A stretch of 12,103 bases of DNA from Actinomycetota bacterium (GCA_003140115.1 PLIQ01000141.1:13880-25982); one strand, 5' to 3'; counted from the first letter of the stretch, positions 1 to 6,441 are shown. Numbers and translations: made by a program. The notes: generated from the sequence alone by a model not told the origin.

Positions 1-126
1 CTGGTCCAGCTGTGCGCGTCGGCGACCGGCAAACCGCTCACCGACGACGAGCTGCGGCTGATCGCCGGGTACCCGCACCAGCTGGCGCTCCTGTTCCCCG
101 GCCAGCTCCCGGGCCAGCTCGGCTGA
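1..126 (+). CDS. 3' end of an unrecognised gene (C-terminal 41 residues)
   Basis: The first reading frame is open from the window edge and ends in TGA at 124-126. It gives a 41-residue tail containing TGKPLTDDELRLIAGYPHQL and ending in GQLPGQLG. Codons are strongly G/C-ending, as in the neighbouring real genes, and the stop is 38 nt before the next start, so this is probably the end of a true gene truncated by the window. I do not recognise the family. The tail is soluble, with a short charged helix (DDELRLIAG) and a Pro/Gly/Gln-rich end. No function is proposed. Confidence 0.6.
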   Translation: MVQLCASATGKPLTDDELRLIAGYPHQLALLFPGQLPGQLG

Positions 127-151
127 GGCACCACGGCCCGTTCGGGCCATC

Positions 152-157
152 GATAAT
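152..157 (+). promoter_or_regulatory. possible -10 box (GATAAT) for a leaderless M55 transcript
   Basis: GATAAT matches the TATAAT/TANNNT -10 consensus in five of six positions and ends 7 nt before the ATG at 165. That is the spacing expected if transcription begins at the start codon. No Shine-Dalgarno sequence precedes that ATG, which fits a leaderless message, common in actinobacteria. No convincing -35 box is visible. The alternative is read-through from the upstream gene. Confidence 0.35.
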
Positions 158-164
158 GGTCTCC

Positions 165-1058
165 ATGAAGGTCTTCATCTCGTTTGACATGGAGGGCGTG
201 GCCGGGATCGTCGACTGGTCGCAGTGCCGCGCGCCGGGGCAGCCGTACGAGGAAGGCCGACGGCTGCTGCTGGGCGAGGTCAACGCCGCGATCGACGGGG
301 CCATGGCGGGCGGGGCGACCGAGATCGTCTGCAACGACTCGCACGGGACGATGAACAACCTGGACCCGGCCGAACTGCACGGGCAGGCGACCTACGTGTC
401 CGGGCGGCACAAGCCGCTCTACATGATGCAGGGCCTGGACGCCACCGCGGACCTGGTGTTCATGGTCGGCTACCACGGGTCGATCTCGGGCGAGAGCTCG
501 GTACTGTCGCACACCTACAACCCGGCGGTGATCTCGCACGTGTCGCTGAACGGGACGCGAGTGGGGGAAAGCGGGATCAACGCGCTGGTCGCGCTGGCCT
601 GCCAGGCGCCGGTCGGGCTGATCACCGGGGATCAGCAGACGATCGCCGAGGCCGACCCGTTCCTGGCCGACGCCGAGCGCGTGGTGGTCAAGGAGTCGTT
701 CACGAGGTTCGGCGCGGCCAACCTGCACCCTGAGGTGGCCCGGGAACTGATCGCCGACGGGGCGCGGCGGGCGCTGGAACGGGCCGTCGCCGATCCCTCG
801 GAGGTGTGGGAGATCGCGGCCTCGGATGCCGACCCGGGAGCCTCGGAGCTCGCCGTGCTGCGACCGCCGGCCATCTCACTGCCCGCCGTCCTCGAGGTGC
901 ACATGCAGACCGCGGACATGGCCGAGGTGGCCTCGTGGGTCCGCGGGGCCGACCGGACCGGCGTGCGGACGGTGAGCATCGGCGGGGATGATCCGCTGGC
1001 GGTGTTCCGGTCGTTCGTCGCGGTGACCTACATCACTCGCGTCTCGGAGGGGCGCTGA
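165..1058 (+). CDS. M55 family D-aminopeptidase (DppA-like), zinc peptidase
   Basis: A 297-residue protein, slightly longer than Bacillus subtilis DppA (about 274). It begins MKVFISFDMEGVAGI, the classic M55 opening. The known DppA zinc and catalytic residues can be placed: Asp8 and Glu10 in the FDMEG motif, His60 in NDSHG, His104 in VGYHG, a catalytic-type His116 in LSHTYNP, and Glu135 in VGESGIN. Family members are decameric self-compartmentalised enzymes that remove D-amino acids such as D-Ala from the N-terminus of short peptides, linked to scavenging of cell-wall or D-peptides. Here it would act in the cytoplasm, as no signal peptide is visible. ATG 165 is preferred over the in-frame ATG at 156 because it matches the family start and lies at leaderless distance from GATAAT. 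It converges on the glyoxalase-fold gene with only 12 nt between stops. Exact substrate is not predictable. Confidence 0.93.
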   Translation: MKVFISFDMEGVAGIVDWSQCRAPGQPYEEGRRLLLGEVNAAIDGAMAGGATEIVCNDSHGTMNNLDPAELHGQATYVSGRHKPLYMMQGLDATADLVFMVGYHGSISGESSVLSHTYNPAVISHVSLNGTRVGESGINALVALACQAPVGLITGDQQTIAEADPFLADAERVVVKESFTRFGAANLHPEVARELIADGARRALERAVADPSEVWEIAASDADPGASELAVLRPPAISLPAVLEVHMQTADMAEVASWVRGADRTGVRTVSIGGDDPLAVFRSFVAVTYITRVSEGR

Positions 1059-1070
1059 GGTCCGCCCGGC

Positions 1071-1574
1071 TCAGGTGGACGACCCGGCGGCGGCGCCGGT
1101 GACCTGGTCGCGGCCCCAGCGGGCCAGCGTGGCGTCCCAGTCGAGCGGCAGGGTCATGCCGCCGTCGGCGAGTTCCGCTTCCCAGTCCTCGGCGGGCACT
1201 CGCCACAGGACCTCGAACTCGATGCCGCTCGGATCCTTGGCGTACAGGGACTTGGACACGCGGTGGTCGCTCTCCCCCACCAGCGCGCCGGCGGCCAGCA
1301 GGCGTTCCCGGGTATCGACCAGGTCGCCTAGCGTGCCGACCTCCCAGGCCAGGTGGTACAGGCCGGGGTGTTCGGGCTGGTCGGGCGCGTGGCCGGTGCC
1401 GATCTCGAACAGGCCGAGGTCGTGGTCGTTGGCCGAGTCCGGCGCGCGCAGGAACGCGGCGCGGCCGGGAATCTCCATTCGGACCTCGAAGCCGAGGGTC
1501 TGCCGGTAGAAGTTCACGGTGCGCTGCAGACCGTGCACGTACAGGACGGCGTGGTTAAGGCGGCGGACGGCCAT
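1071..1574 (-). CDS. VOC/glyoxalase-fold protein (extradiol-dioxygenase-like)
   Basis: A 167-residue protein of the vicinal oxygen chelate superfamily. The N-terminal strand RLNHAVLYVHGLQRTVNFY, the middle GLYHLAWEV and the late DPSGIEFEVLW give the metal-ligand pattern His8, His74, Glu121. This resembles catechol-2,3-dioxygenase-like and glyoxalase/bleomycin-resistance proteins. It has two beta-alpha-beta-beta-beta modules, then a C-terminal tail rich in Trp and acidic residues. The start at 1574 is supported by GGAAGGAAG about 8 nt upstream and by the family's usual N-terminus; an upstream in-frame ATG would add 20 unlikely residues. It is the second gene after a small membrane protein (46 nt gap), probably in one transcript. 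The substrate cannot be read from sequence: ring-cleaving dioxygenase, glyoxalase-like lyase and resistance protein all remain possible. Confidence 0.85.
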   Translation of the reverse strand: MAVRRLNHAVLYVHGLQRTVNFYRQTLGFEVRMEIPGRAAFLRAPDSANDHDLGLFEIGTGHAPDQPEHPGLYHLAWEVGTLGDLVDTRERLLAAGALVGESDHRVSKSLYAKDPSGIEFEVLWRVPAEDWEAELADGGMTLPLDWDATLARWGRDQVTGAAAGSST

Positions 1575-1620
1575 CGGCGCTTCCTTCCAAGAGTGGGCTT
1601 GGAGCGGGCGGAGGCGGCAG

Positions 1621-1818
1621 CTAGCGGATCTCACCCCGCCGGCGGCGGCGGAGCTCGCGGTACCGGCGTCGCTGCGACTCGTCCAGCATCAGCCAGGCGG
1701 TAGCCGGGACGGCGATGGCCACGACGATGAGCGCGAAAGCCAGCCACCAGGGGATGAATCCCAGCAGGATCAGGCCGACGACGACCCCGCCGATACCCCA
1801 CTTCAAGTGCGGTGACAT
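1621..1818 (-). CDS. small hydrophobic membrane protein (65 aa) with basic C-terminal tail
   Basis: A 65-residue protein. Residues 7-45 are almost wholly hydrophobic (GIGGVVVGLILLGFIPWWLAF, then ALIVVAIAVPATAWLML in two lines of sequence), enough for two membrane helices with a Pro-Trp-Trp turn. It ends in a dense basic stretch, ESQRRRYRELRRRRRGEIR, which by the positive-inside rule should be cytoplasmic. ATG 1818 is chosen over ATG 1833 because GGAG lies 5 nt upstream of it, whereas the earlier ATG has no clear ribosome site. It is upstream of, and probably co-transcribed with, the glyoxalase-fold gene. The family is unrecognised; similar tiny membrane proteins are common hypotheticals in actinobacteria. 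No function is assigned. Confidence 0.7.
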   Translation of the reverse strand: MSPHLKWGIGGVVVGLILLGFIPWWLAFALIVVAIAVPATAWLMLDESQRRRYRELRRRRRGEIR

Positions 1819-1988
1819 GCTGACTCCGTTCATCCATCGCGGACTGGGCGCCCCCGGTCCAGCCCAGCTATTACTAGCTTATAGCGCCTCGGGATCTTGT
1901 CCGCCCTGAAGGCTGACGCAGAGTACGCTGCGGGCGTAGGTGATCATGATCCACGCTCGTGCCGCTTGATTGATCCTGGGAGGGCGCC
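1819..1988. promoter_or_regulatory. divergent intergenic region with AT-rich patch and GATCATGATC palindrome
   Basis: This gap separates the minus-strand small membrane protein gene from the plus-strand HhH-GPD gene, so it must carry promoters in both directions. It holds a short AT-rich patch at 1868-1884 that reads TATAAG and TAGTAAT on the minus strand, plausible -10 material for the leftward genes. Near the rightward gene is the 10-bp perfect palindrome GATCATGATC at 1942-1951. The ribosome site GGGAGGG lies just before the GTG at 1989. No -35/-10 pair is convincing enough to place. Confidence 0.35.
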
Positions 1989-2570
1989 GTGACCATCGCG
2001 ATGCCGGTGGAGCCCGAGGCCAACGAGCTGCTGACTCGCAGTCCGCTGGCCCTGCTGATCGGTATGGTGCTCGACCAGCAGGTGCCGCTCGAGCGGGCCT
2101 TCAGCGCGCCGCTGGACCTGGTCCGGCGGCTCGGGCACGAACCCACCACGGTGGAACTGGCCGACTTCGACCCGGTGGCGCTGGCCGGCATCTTCTCCGA
2201 ACGCCCGGCGCTGCACCGCTACCCCAAGGCCATGGCGGTCCGCGTCCAGAACGTGGCCCGGCTGATCGTGGACCAGTACGACGGCGACCCCGAACGGCTG
2301 TGGACGACCGCCAAGACCGGGCCTGAGCTGCTGAAGCGGGTGTCGGCGCTGCCGGGGTTCGGCGCGCAGAAGGCGCAGATCTTCGTGGCCCTGCTCGGCA
2401 AGCAGCTCGGGGTGCGGCCACGGGGCTGGCGGGAGGCGGCGGGGCAGTTCGGGGTCAAGGGCTCGCACCTGTCGGTCGCGGACATCTCCGACGCCGAGTC
2501 GCTGGCCCGGGTCCGGTCCTACAAGCAGGGCCTGAAGGCCGCCGCCAAGGCAGCCCAGGCCGAGCCGTAG
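1989..2570 (+). CDS. HhH-GPD superfamily base-excision-repair-like protein (actinobacterial type)
   Basis: A 193-residue protein starting at GTG, with GGGAGGG about 5 nt upstream. It resembles the short actinobacterial HhH-GPD family of about 190 residues. The early MVLDQQVPLERAF (26-38) matches the QQ-containing helix of HhH glycosylases. LLKRVSALPGFGAQKAQIF (114-132) is the helix-hairpin-helix with the L-P-G-F-G turn at 121-125 and Lys128. In endonuclease III or MutY/AlkA-type enzymes a catalytic Asp lies about 18-20 residues after the hairpin lysine position; here the region reads GVRPRGWREAA (141-151) with no Asp. The protein may therefore bind DNA without glycosylase chemistry, or use another residue. 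The C-terminus (KAAAKAAQAEP) lies in a tandemly duplicated DNA segment. A role in DNA repair is inferred from fold only. Confidence 0.85.
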   Translation: MTIAMPVEPEANELLTRSPLALLIGMVLDQQVPLERAFSAPLDLVRRLGHEPTTVELADFDPVALAGIFSERPALHRYPKAMAVRVQNVARLIVDQYDGDPERLWTTAKTGPELLKRVSALPGFGAQKAQIFVALLGKQLGVRPRGWREAAGQFGVKGSHLSVADISDAESLARVRSYKQGLKAAAKAAQAEP

Positions 2571-2601
2571 GCTCGGGCAACCCAGGCCGAGCCGTAGGCT
2601 C
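2554..2601. repeat. tandem duplication (period 27 bp) spanning the HhH-GPD stop codon
   Basis: The 21-bp segment at 2554-2574, which begins CCCAGGCCGAGCC and contains the TAG stop, is repeated exactly at 2581-2601 after a 6-bp spacer. The second copy lies wholly in the 3' untranslated region. This looks like a recent local duplication and doubles the hairpin described next. Confidence 0.85.
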
Positions 2602-2631
2602 CGGCCGACGCATCCCGGACCGGGCTCCGGG
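2560..2631. terminator. cluster of three GC hairpins between convergent genes (possible bidirectional terminator)
   Basis: Hairpin 1 is CCGAGCC-GTA-GGCTCGG (2560-2576), a 7-bp stem with a 3-nt loop that overlaps the stop codon. Hairpin 2 comes from the duplicated copy (2585-2606): GGCCGAGCC pairs with GGCTC and GGCC with one bulged C. Hairpin 3 is CCCGGA-CCGGGC-TCCGGG (2614-2631). None is followed by a T tract, so they are not canonical intrinsic terminators. However, U-tract-less hairpins between convergent genes are common in high-GC actinobacteria. The remainder up to 2663 holds nothing recognisable. Confidence 0.45.
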
Positions 2632-2663
2632 GAGGGCGACCTGCGGGCGGGCGCGAGGCGGAT

Positions 2664-5378
2664 CTACGCGGGGGCGGCGCGGGCGATCTCGACCCGGGAG
2701 CGCAGGCCGGTTTTCTGCAGGATGTGCGAGACGTGGGTCTGCACGGTCCGGGGCGAGACGAACAGCCTGGTGCCGATCTCCCGGTTGGTCAGCCCGTCGC
2801 GGACCAGCGCGGCGATCCGGTTCTCGGTCGCGGTCAGGCTGGCCCAGCCGAAGTCGGCGGCGCGATGAGCATCGCGGGAGCTCCGGCGCAGGCCCAGCGC
2901 CCGCAGCCGTCCCATGGCCCGGTCCCGGTCGGGCACGGCGCCCATCCGCTGGTACCCGGCCAGGGCCGCGTCCAAGGCCGCGGCGGCGCGGTCCCGGTCC
3001 CCGGCCGCGGCGGCCGCACACGCGAGTTCCTCCCGGGCGAACGTCTCGGCCGTGAGCCGCCCGGCCGCGGCGAGTTCCGCGGCCGCGGCGTCGATCGCGG
3101 CGGGGTCGGCGGCGATCATGCCGCGCACCAGGGCCGCCACCTCGGGCGGGCACAACACCGGGGATTCCTCGCTGACCTGGTCGGCCAGGCGGCGATCCAT
3201 CCCGGTCAGGGCGACCCGGGTCACGTCAGGAGCCAGGTCCGCGGTCCCGCGGCCGGGATGGCCGCGAGCAGCCGACCACAGCGTCCGGGCCAGCGTGCAC
3301 GCCTCGCGGACCGCCCCCTCGGCTTCCAGCACGGCCAGTTCGGCCCAGCCGGGACGGTCATCCCCGTAGACCAGCGGCAGGCCGCGGTGCCGGAAGGATT
3401 CCAGCCGGGCCCGGGCCGGGCCGGCGCTGCCCCGGTGCGCGTCGATGTAGGACCGCAGGCCGACCGGCACCGAGATCCAGCCGTTATCGGTCTCCTCGGC
3501 CCGTTCCAGCGCCGCGTCCAGCTCGGCGACCGCGCCGTCCCAGTCGCCGGCCGTGAAGGCGATCCCGCCGGCCACGAAGCCGAAAATCGGATCAACCCAC
3601 TCGGCGTGCCGCTCGGCGCTCAGCCGCCGGGCCCGGTCAAGCGCGGCCTGCGCGGCGGCCGGGCCGGAAGCGGCCAGCTCGAACACGGCCGGCAGCGCCA
3701 GCGACGACGAACGGGCCCGGAGGCTGTCAGGGTCAGGGACTAGCTCCTCGCGGTCCCGGATGAACTCCAGCGCCCGGTCCGGGTGGCCGGACAGGAAGGC
3801 GCGCAGGGCGACGGTGGCCAGCAGGTTGGCCTGGGCGTCCTGGTCGCCTGCGGCGGTAAAACGGGCCATCATCGCGTCCAGCTCGGCAGCGGGCGGGGGC
3901 TGCCCGGCTTGGGCCAGCAGGAAGGCCCGGGTCCCTTCGAGCTGACGGCGGGTCGCGTCGGGGAGCCTAGCGATGGCGATGGTCCGTTCGATCACGGCCA
4001 GCACCGCGCCGAGGTCGCCCCGGTTGGCCAGCGAGCGGATCAGGATCACTTGCATCTGCGCCGCCACCACGGGGTCGGCGACGGTCGTGATCCGCCCGCG
4101 GATCAGCGTTTCTGCGGCCTGGCCGTGCCCCCGGTGGAACAGGGCATCCACGTGGTCCAGCAGCAGCTGGTCGGGCATGTCCGGCCCGCCGAGGGCGGCC
4201 GCCTCATCGAGGAGGTCGGCCGTGACCTCCGACGCGTATCCGCGGGCGTCCTCGACCGCCTCATGCAGCGCGGTGGCGAGGGCCGGGTCGCCGCTGGTCC
4301 CGGCGGCGCGCAGCAGATGGTCCGCGATGAGGCTCGGGCGGTAGCCGGCCGCGGTGAGCACCGACGCGACCTGCCGGTGCAGGTCACGGCGCTGATCCTG
4401 GCCGAGCTCGCCGTAGGCGACCTCGCGGAACACATCGTGGCTGAACCCGACCGTGCCGGCCGGGTCGCGGCGGACCAGGCCGGACGCGAGGGCGCGGTCC
4501 AGCAGCTCACCGAGCGAGGCCGCCCGGGCGGGCAGCACGGCAGCGAGGTCGGCGGCGCCGATCTCGGTGCCCCAGACGGCCATGGCGCCGAGCACGTCCC
4601 AGGTGGGCTGGTCCAGCTGGCCGAGCTGGGTCCGGATCATCTCCTCCAGGCCGGTGCCGCGTGAGTCGAGCTCGAACCTGGCCTCGACCGAGTCCGGGCC
4701 GGTCTCGGCCAAGGCACCCGCGTCCTGGTAGGCGCGCAGCAGCTCGGCCACGAACAGCGGATTGCCGGCCGCTAGCCCCAGGACGCGGCGCAGCTGCGGG
4801 CCGGGCCAGCGGCCGATCCGGTCGTAGACCAGCCGTTCGACCATCATCGGGCCCATGGGCGGCAGCCGGAGCCGGACGTCGGCCTGCTGGACGAGCATGG
4901 CCACCGGCTCGCGCTCTGGATAGGGCCGGGTCGTGACCAGCACGGCCAGCGGCAGGCTCTGGCTGGCCCACACCAGCCGGCGCAATACGACTAGCGTGGC
5001 CGCGTCGAGGTTGTGCGCGTCGTCGGCCCACAGCACCACCGGGGCTTCGGCGCACAGCTCGTCGACGCGGTCGAACGCCGCGTCACCCGGGTCGCCGCTC
5101 CAGGGACCGTCGCCCAGCAGCGCCCCGGCGCCGGCGAACGGATCATGGCGGCGGCCGGACTCCCCGGCCACGCGCAGGACCGTCGCCGCGCCGGGCGCAA
5201 TGGACTCGGTGATGGCCCGGGCCAGGAACGTCTTGCCGACGCCGGGCGGGCCCTCGACCACGACGCCGACCCCGGGCGGCGTCCGCCGCCGCACCACGGC
5301 CAGCACCACATCCAGGACGTTGCGTTCCACCGCGACGCGATCCGGCGGCGGTGACCGGTCGCTGGTCACATCCGTCAC
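2664..5378 (-). CDS. LuxR-family LAL regulator (large ATP-binding, AAA + C-terminal HTH)
   Basis: A 904-residue protein, typical of LAL (MalT-like large ATP-binding LuxR) regulators. The N-terminal ATPase module has Walker A GPPGVGKT at 43-50, Walker B VVLWADDAHNLD near 114-125, then VTTRPYP and GNPLFVAELL. The long middle (about 300-840) is Ala/Leu/Arg-rich helical sequence of the TPR-like sensor type. The last 57 residues (848-904) form a LuxR HTH: LTATENRIAALVRDGLTNRE followed by IGTRLFVSPRTVQTHVSHIL. Such proteins activate transcription after ATP and ligand binding; the ligand and targets are unknown. GTG 5378 is chosen because a -10 box lies exactly at leaderless distance, and the longer frame adds a Pro/Arg-rich N-terminus unlike the family. 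It stands alone, with hairpins between it and the convergent HhH-GPD gene, so it may control a distant or its own promoter. Confidence 0.9.
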   Translation of the reverse strand: MTDVTSDRSPPPDRVAVERNVLDVVLAVVRRRTPPGVGVVVEGPPGVGKTFLARAITESIAPGAATVLRVAGESGRRHDPFAGAGALLGDGPWSGDPGDAAFDRVDELCAEAPVVLWADDAHNLDAATLVVLRRLVWASQSLPLAVLVTTRPYPEREPVAMLVQQADVRLRLPPMGPMMVERLVYDRIGRWPGPQLRRVLGLAAGNPLFVAELLRAYQDAGALAETGPDSVEARFELDSRGTGLEEMIRTQLGQLDQPTWDVLGAMAVWGTEIGAADLAAVLPARAASLGELLDRALASGLVRRDPAGTVGFSHDVFREVAYGELGQDQRRDLHRQVASVLTAAGYRPSLIADHLLRAAGTSGDPALATALHEAVEDARGYASEVTADLLDEAAALGGPDMPDQLLLDHVDALFHRGHGQAAETLIRGRITTVADPVVAAQMQVILIRSLANRGDLGAVLAVIERTIAIARLPDATRRQLEGTRAFLLAQAGQPPPAAELDAMMARFTAAGDQDAQANLLATVALRAFLSGHPDRALEFIRDREELVPDPDSLRARSSSLALPAVFELAASGPAAAQAALDRARRLSAERHAEWVDPIFGFVAGGIAFTAGDWDGAVAELDAALERAEETDNGWISVPVGLRSYIDAHRGSAGPARARLESFRHRGLPLVYGDDRPGWAELAVLEAEGAVREACTLARTLWSAARGHPGRGTADLAPDVTRVALTGMDRRLADQVSEESPVLCPPEVAALVRGMIAADPAAIDAAAAELAAAGRLTAETFAREELACAAAAAGDRDRAAAALDAALAGYQRMGAVPDRDRAMGRLRALGLRRSSRDAHRAADFGWASLTATENRIAALVRDGLTNREIGTRLFVSPRTVQTHVSHILQKTGLRSRVEIARAAPA

Positions 5379-5384
5379 TGGTCG

Positions 5385-5414
5385 AGCATAAGGCGCGAAA
5401 CGAGTGCCGATGAA
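5385..5414 (-). promoter_or_regulatory. probable leaderless promoter of the LAL regulator
   Basis: On the minus strand TATGCT (5385-5390) fits TANNNT and ends 6 nt before the GTG at 5378, so the first G of the start codon is at the ideal transcription start. An 18-nt spacer separates it from TTCATC (5409-5414), a partial match to TTGACA. No Shine-Dalgarno sequence is seen between them. A leaderless mRNA is inferred, not shown. Confidence 0.5.
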
Positions 5415-5434
5415 GGCTCGCTTTGCCCGGTCGA

Positions 5435-5447
5435 TCCGCCTGGCGGA
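5435..5447. promoter_or_regulatory. operator-like palindrome TCCGCC-T-GGCGGA
   Basis: A perfect inverted repeat of 6-bp arms with one central base lies about 57 bp upstream of the putative LAL transcription start. Position and symmetry suit an activator or autoregulator site. Palindromes this short do arise by chance in GC-rich DNA. Confidence 0.3.
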
Positions 5448-5581
5448 GTAGCCGGCGCCCGGCGGGCGGCCGGATCCGGGCACGGGACGGACGGGAACCC
5501 GTAGCCCCGCCTACCCCTTGGTGCCCGTGTGTCCTGTGGTGCGTCAGCGGATCACAGTGTGGTCGCCCCCGCAAAAGATCT

Positions 5582-5655
5582 TGGAGGATTCGGGTTTCGT
5601 GGAGGATTTGGTGCACTACAGACCCCTAAATCCTCCCTTGAAGCCGAATCCACCA
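5582..5655. repeat. 74-nt imperfect palindrome made of four 12-bp units
   Basis: Two direct units, TGGAGGATTCGG (5582-5593) and TGGAGGATTTGG (5600-5611), face two inverted relatives, 5625-5636 (CCTAAATCCTCC) and 5643-5654 (GCCGAATCCACC). Units on each side are 18 bp apart. Folded as a hairpin, the arms pair without a single bulge: 5582-5584 with 5655-5653, 5586-5593 with 5651-5644, 5595-5596 with 5642-5641, and 5601-5609 with 5636-5628 (9 bp perfect). That gives about 23-24 Watson-Crick pairs plus three G-T and four mismatches within 5582-5611. It could be a structured RNA, a MITE-like or REP-like element, or a multi-site operator. It has no following T tract and no integron attC core motifs. 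Confidence 0.75.
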
Positions 5656-5702
5656 CGTAAATATTCACCTCATCGTATACGTATTCGAAGTCTGTCGCTG
5701 AT

Positions 5703-5791
5703 GGGGTGAGTGGGGGCAGTGAGGTGGGGCCGGGCGGGGCCAGTGAGGGGCGGGCCGGGGACCGGCCGGTGAGGTGCGGGGCGGGGCGGGG
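5703..5791 (+). other. dense G-run block with G-quadruplex potential
   Basis: The plus strand carries many G3-G5 runs with short spacers. The densest part, 5726-5760, reads GGGG-CC-GGG-C-GGGG, then a 7-nt spacer, then GGGG-C-GGG-CC-GGGG. A second group, GGGG-C-GGGG-C-GGGG, is at 5778-5791. Degenerate GTGAGG repeats and the palindrome ACCGGCCGGT (5761-5770) lie between. It sits immediately after the TMEM175 stop, so in that transcript it would be a C-rich 3' end. Confidence 0.6.
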
Positions 5792-5798
5792 ACGCGCG

Positions 5799-6437
5799 CT
5801 AGCTGGGTTCGGGGGTGCGGTGGCTCCGGCGGTGGTAGCGACGGAGCAGGCCGGCCAGCACCGGGCCGGCGATCCAGAGGGCCCAGCCGGCGGTGGTGAG
5901 GAAGAAGACCGGGATCGAGAGGCCGAAGCCGAGGATCAGGCCGGAGGACTTCCTGGTCATGGTGGCCACCACCGGCCGGGGAGGGCTGGCCAGCCCGCGG
6001 GCGATCATGTGCCGCAGCATCGCGTAGAACATGGCCGATTCCAGGACCTGCAGCAGCGCGTAGAACCCGAACCGCAGGGCGTGAACGGTCAGGCTCTGCC
6101 CGCTGACCACGAGCAGCTTGGTCGCGAACGGGTTGAGCACGATGCTCAGCAGCCAGCACATGTTGAGCAGCCGCAACCGCGCGTCGGTGCTCCGGATATA
6201 GCGGAACAGGTCGTGATGATCGAACCATGCCGCCGCGATCACCGCGAAGCTGATCAGGAACGCGGCGTAGTGGCCGTCATCGTGCCGGACCGAGGCCCAG
6301 AACAACCTGAAGGTGTCGCCTTCGGGCACCGGCAGATCGATCGCGAGCAGGGTGATCGCGATAGCGACCACCGCATCGGAGAAGAAGGTCAGCCGCTCCG
6401 CGGCCTGGGCACCGGATTCCCGCTCATCATCGGACAT
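5799..6437 (-). CDS. TMEM175-family (DUF1211) potassium channel
   Basis: A 212-residue membrane protein of the usual bacterial TMEM175 length (one six-helix repeat, assembling as a tetramer). The first helix holds the family signature AERLTFFSDAVVAIAITLLA, with Phe19-Ser20-Asp21 of the FSD motif. Further helices fall near 57-72 (followed by WFDHHDLFRY), 88-110, 120-143, 163-180 and 181-199. Bacterial members conduct K+ across the plasma membrane without the TVGYG selectivity filter. The ATG at 6437 gives a standard short polar N-terminus; the ribosome site is weak (GAGA about 12 nt upstream). It lies 42 nt after the histidine-phosphatase gene on the same strand and is probably co-transcribed with it. 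A functional link between the two proteins is not established. Confidence 0.9.
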   Translation of the reverse strand: MSDDERESGAQAAERLTFFSDAVVAIAITLLAIDLPVPEGDTFRLFWASVRHDDGHYAAFLISFAVIAAAWFDHHDLFRYIRSTDARLRLLNMCWLLSIVLNPFATKLLVVSGQSLTVHALRFGFYALLQVLESAMFYAMLRHMIARGLASPPRPVVATMTRKSSGLILGFGLSIPVFFLTTAGWALWIAGPVLAGLLRRYHRRSHRTPEPS

Positions 6438-6441
6438 CAGC

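Larger units (their letters stand above)
5379..5798. other. 420-bp gene-free segment
   Basis: This region lies between the LAL start and the TMEM175 stop, both minus strand. From left to right it holds the LAL promoter, the TCCGCC-T-GGCGGA palindrome, small palindromes (CCGGATCCGG at 5470-5479, ACGGG-AA-CCCGT at 5491-5502), a relatively AT-rich island at about 5570-5700 containing a 74-nt palindrome, the 8-bp palindrome CGTATACG at 5674-5681, and a G-run block from 5703 to 5791. A 63-codon frame from 5518 starts with TTG, lacks a ribosome site and has no familiar sequence, so I do not call a gene here. No tRNA or recognised riboswitch is seen. Confidence 0.7.

Noticed and set aside
1059..1070. 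Terminator between the convergent M55 and VOC genes
   Set aside because: Only 12 nt separate the stops and no inverted repeat is visible there.
2724..3743. Long plus-strand open frame opposite the LAL regulator
   Set aside because: It is Gly/Arg/Pro-rich with no recognisable motifs or ribosome site. It is an antisense shadow of GC-rich codons in a clearly real minus-strand gene.
5379..5483. N-terminal extension of the LAL regulator to an upstream ATG
   Set aside because: The extra 35 residues are Pro/Arg-rich and unlike LAL starts, and a good -10 box lies at leaderless distance from GTG 5378.
5582..5611. Repeated 12-bp units as a CRISPR array
   Set aside because: Units are only 12 bp with 6-bp gaps, two are inverted, and there are no cas genes.
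5582..5655. Palindrome as an integron attC site or intrinsic terminator
   Set aside because: No GTTRRRY/RYYYAAC core motifs are present and no T tract follows either arm. No integrase or cassette context is visible.
5518..5709. 63-codon plus-strand frame in the gene-free segment
   Set aside because: It has a TTG start with no ribosome site and runs through the palindrome; the protein is Pro/Arg/Ser-rich without familiar features.
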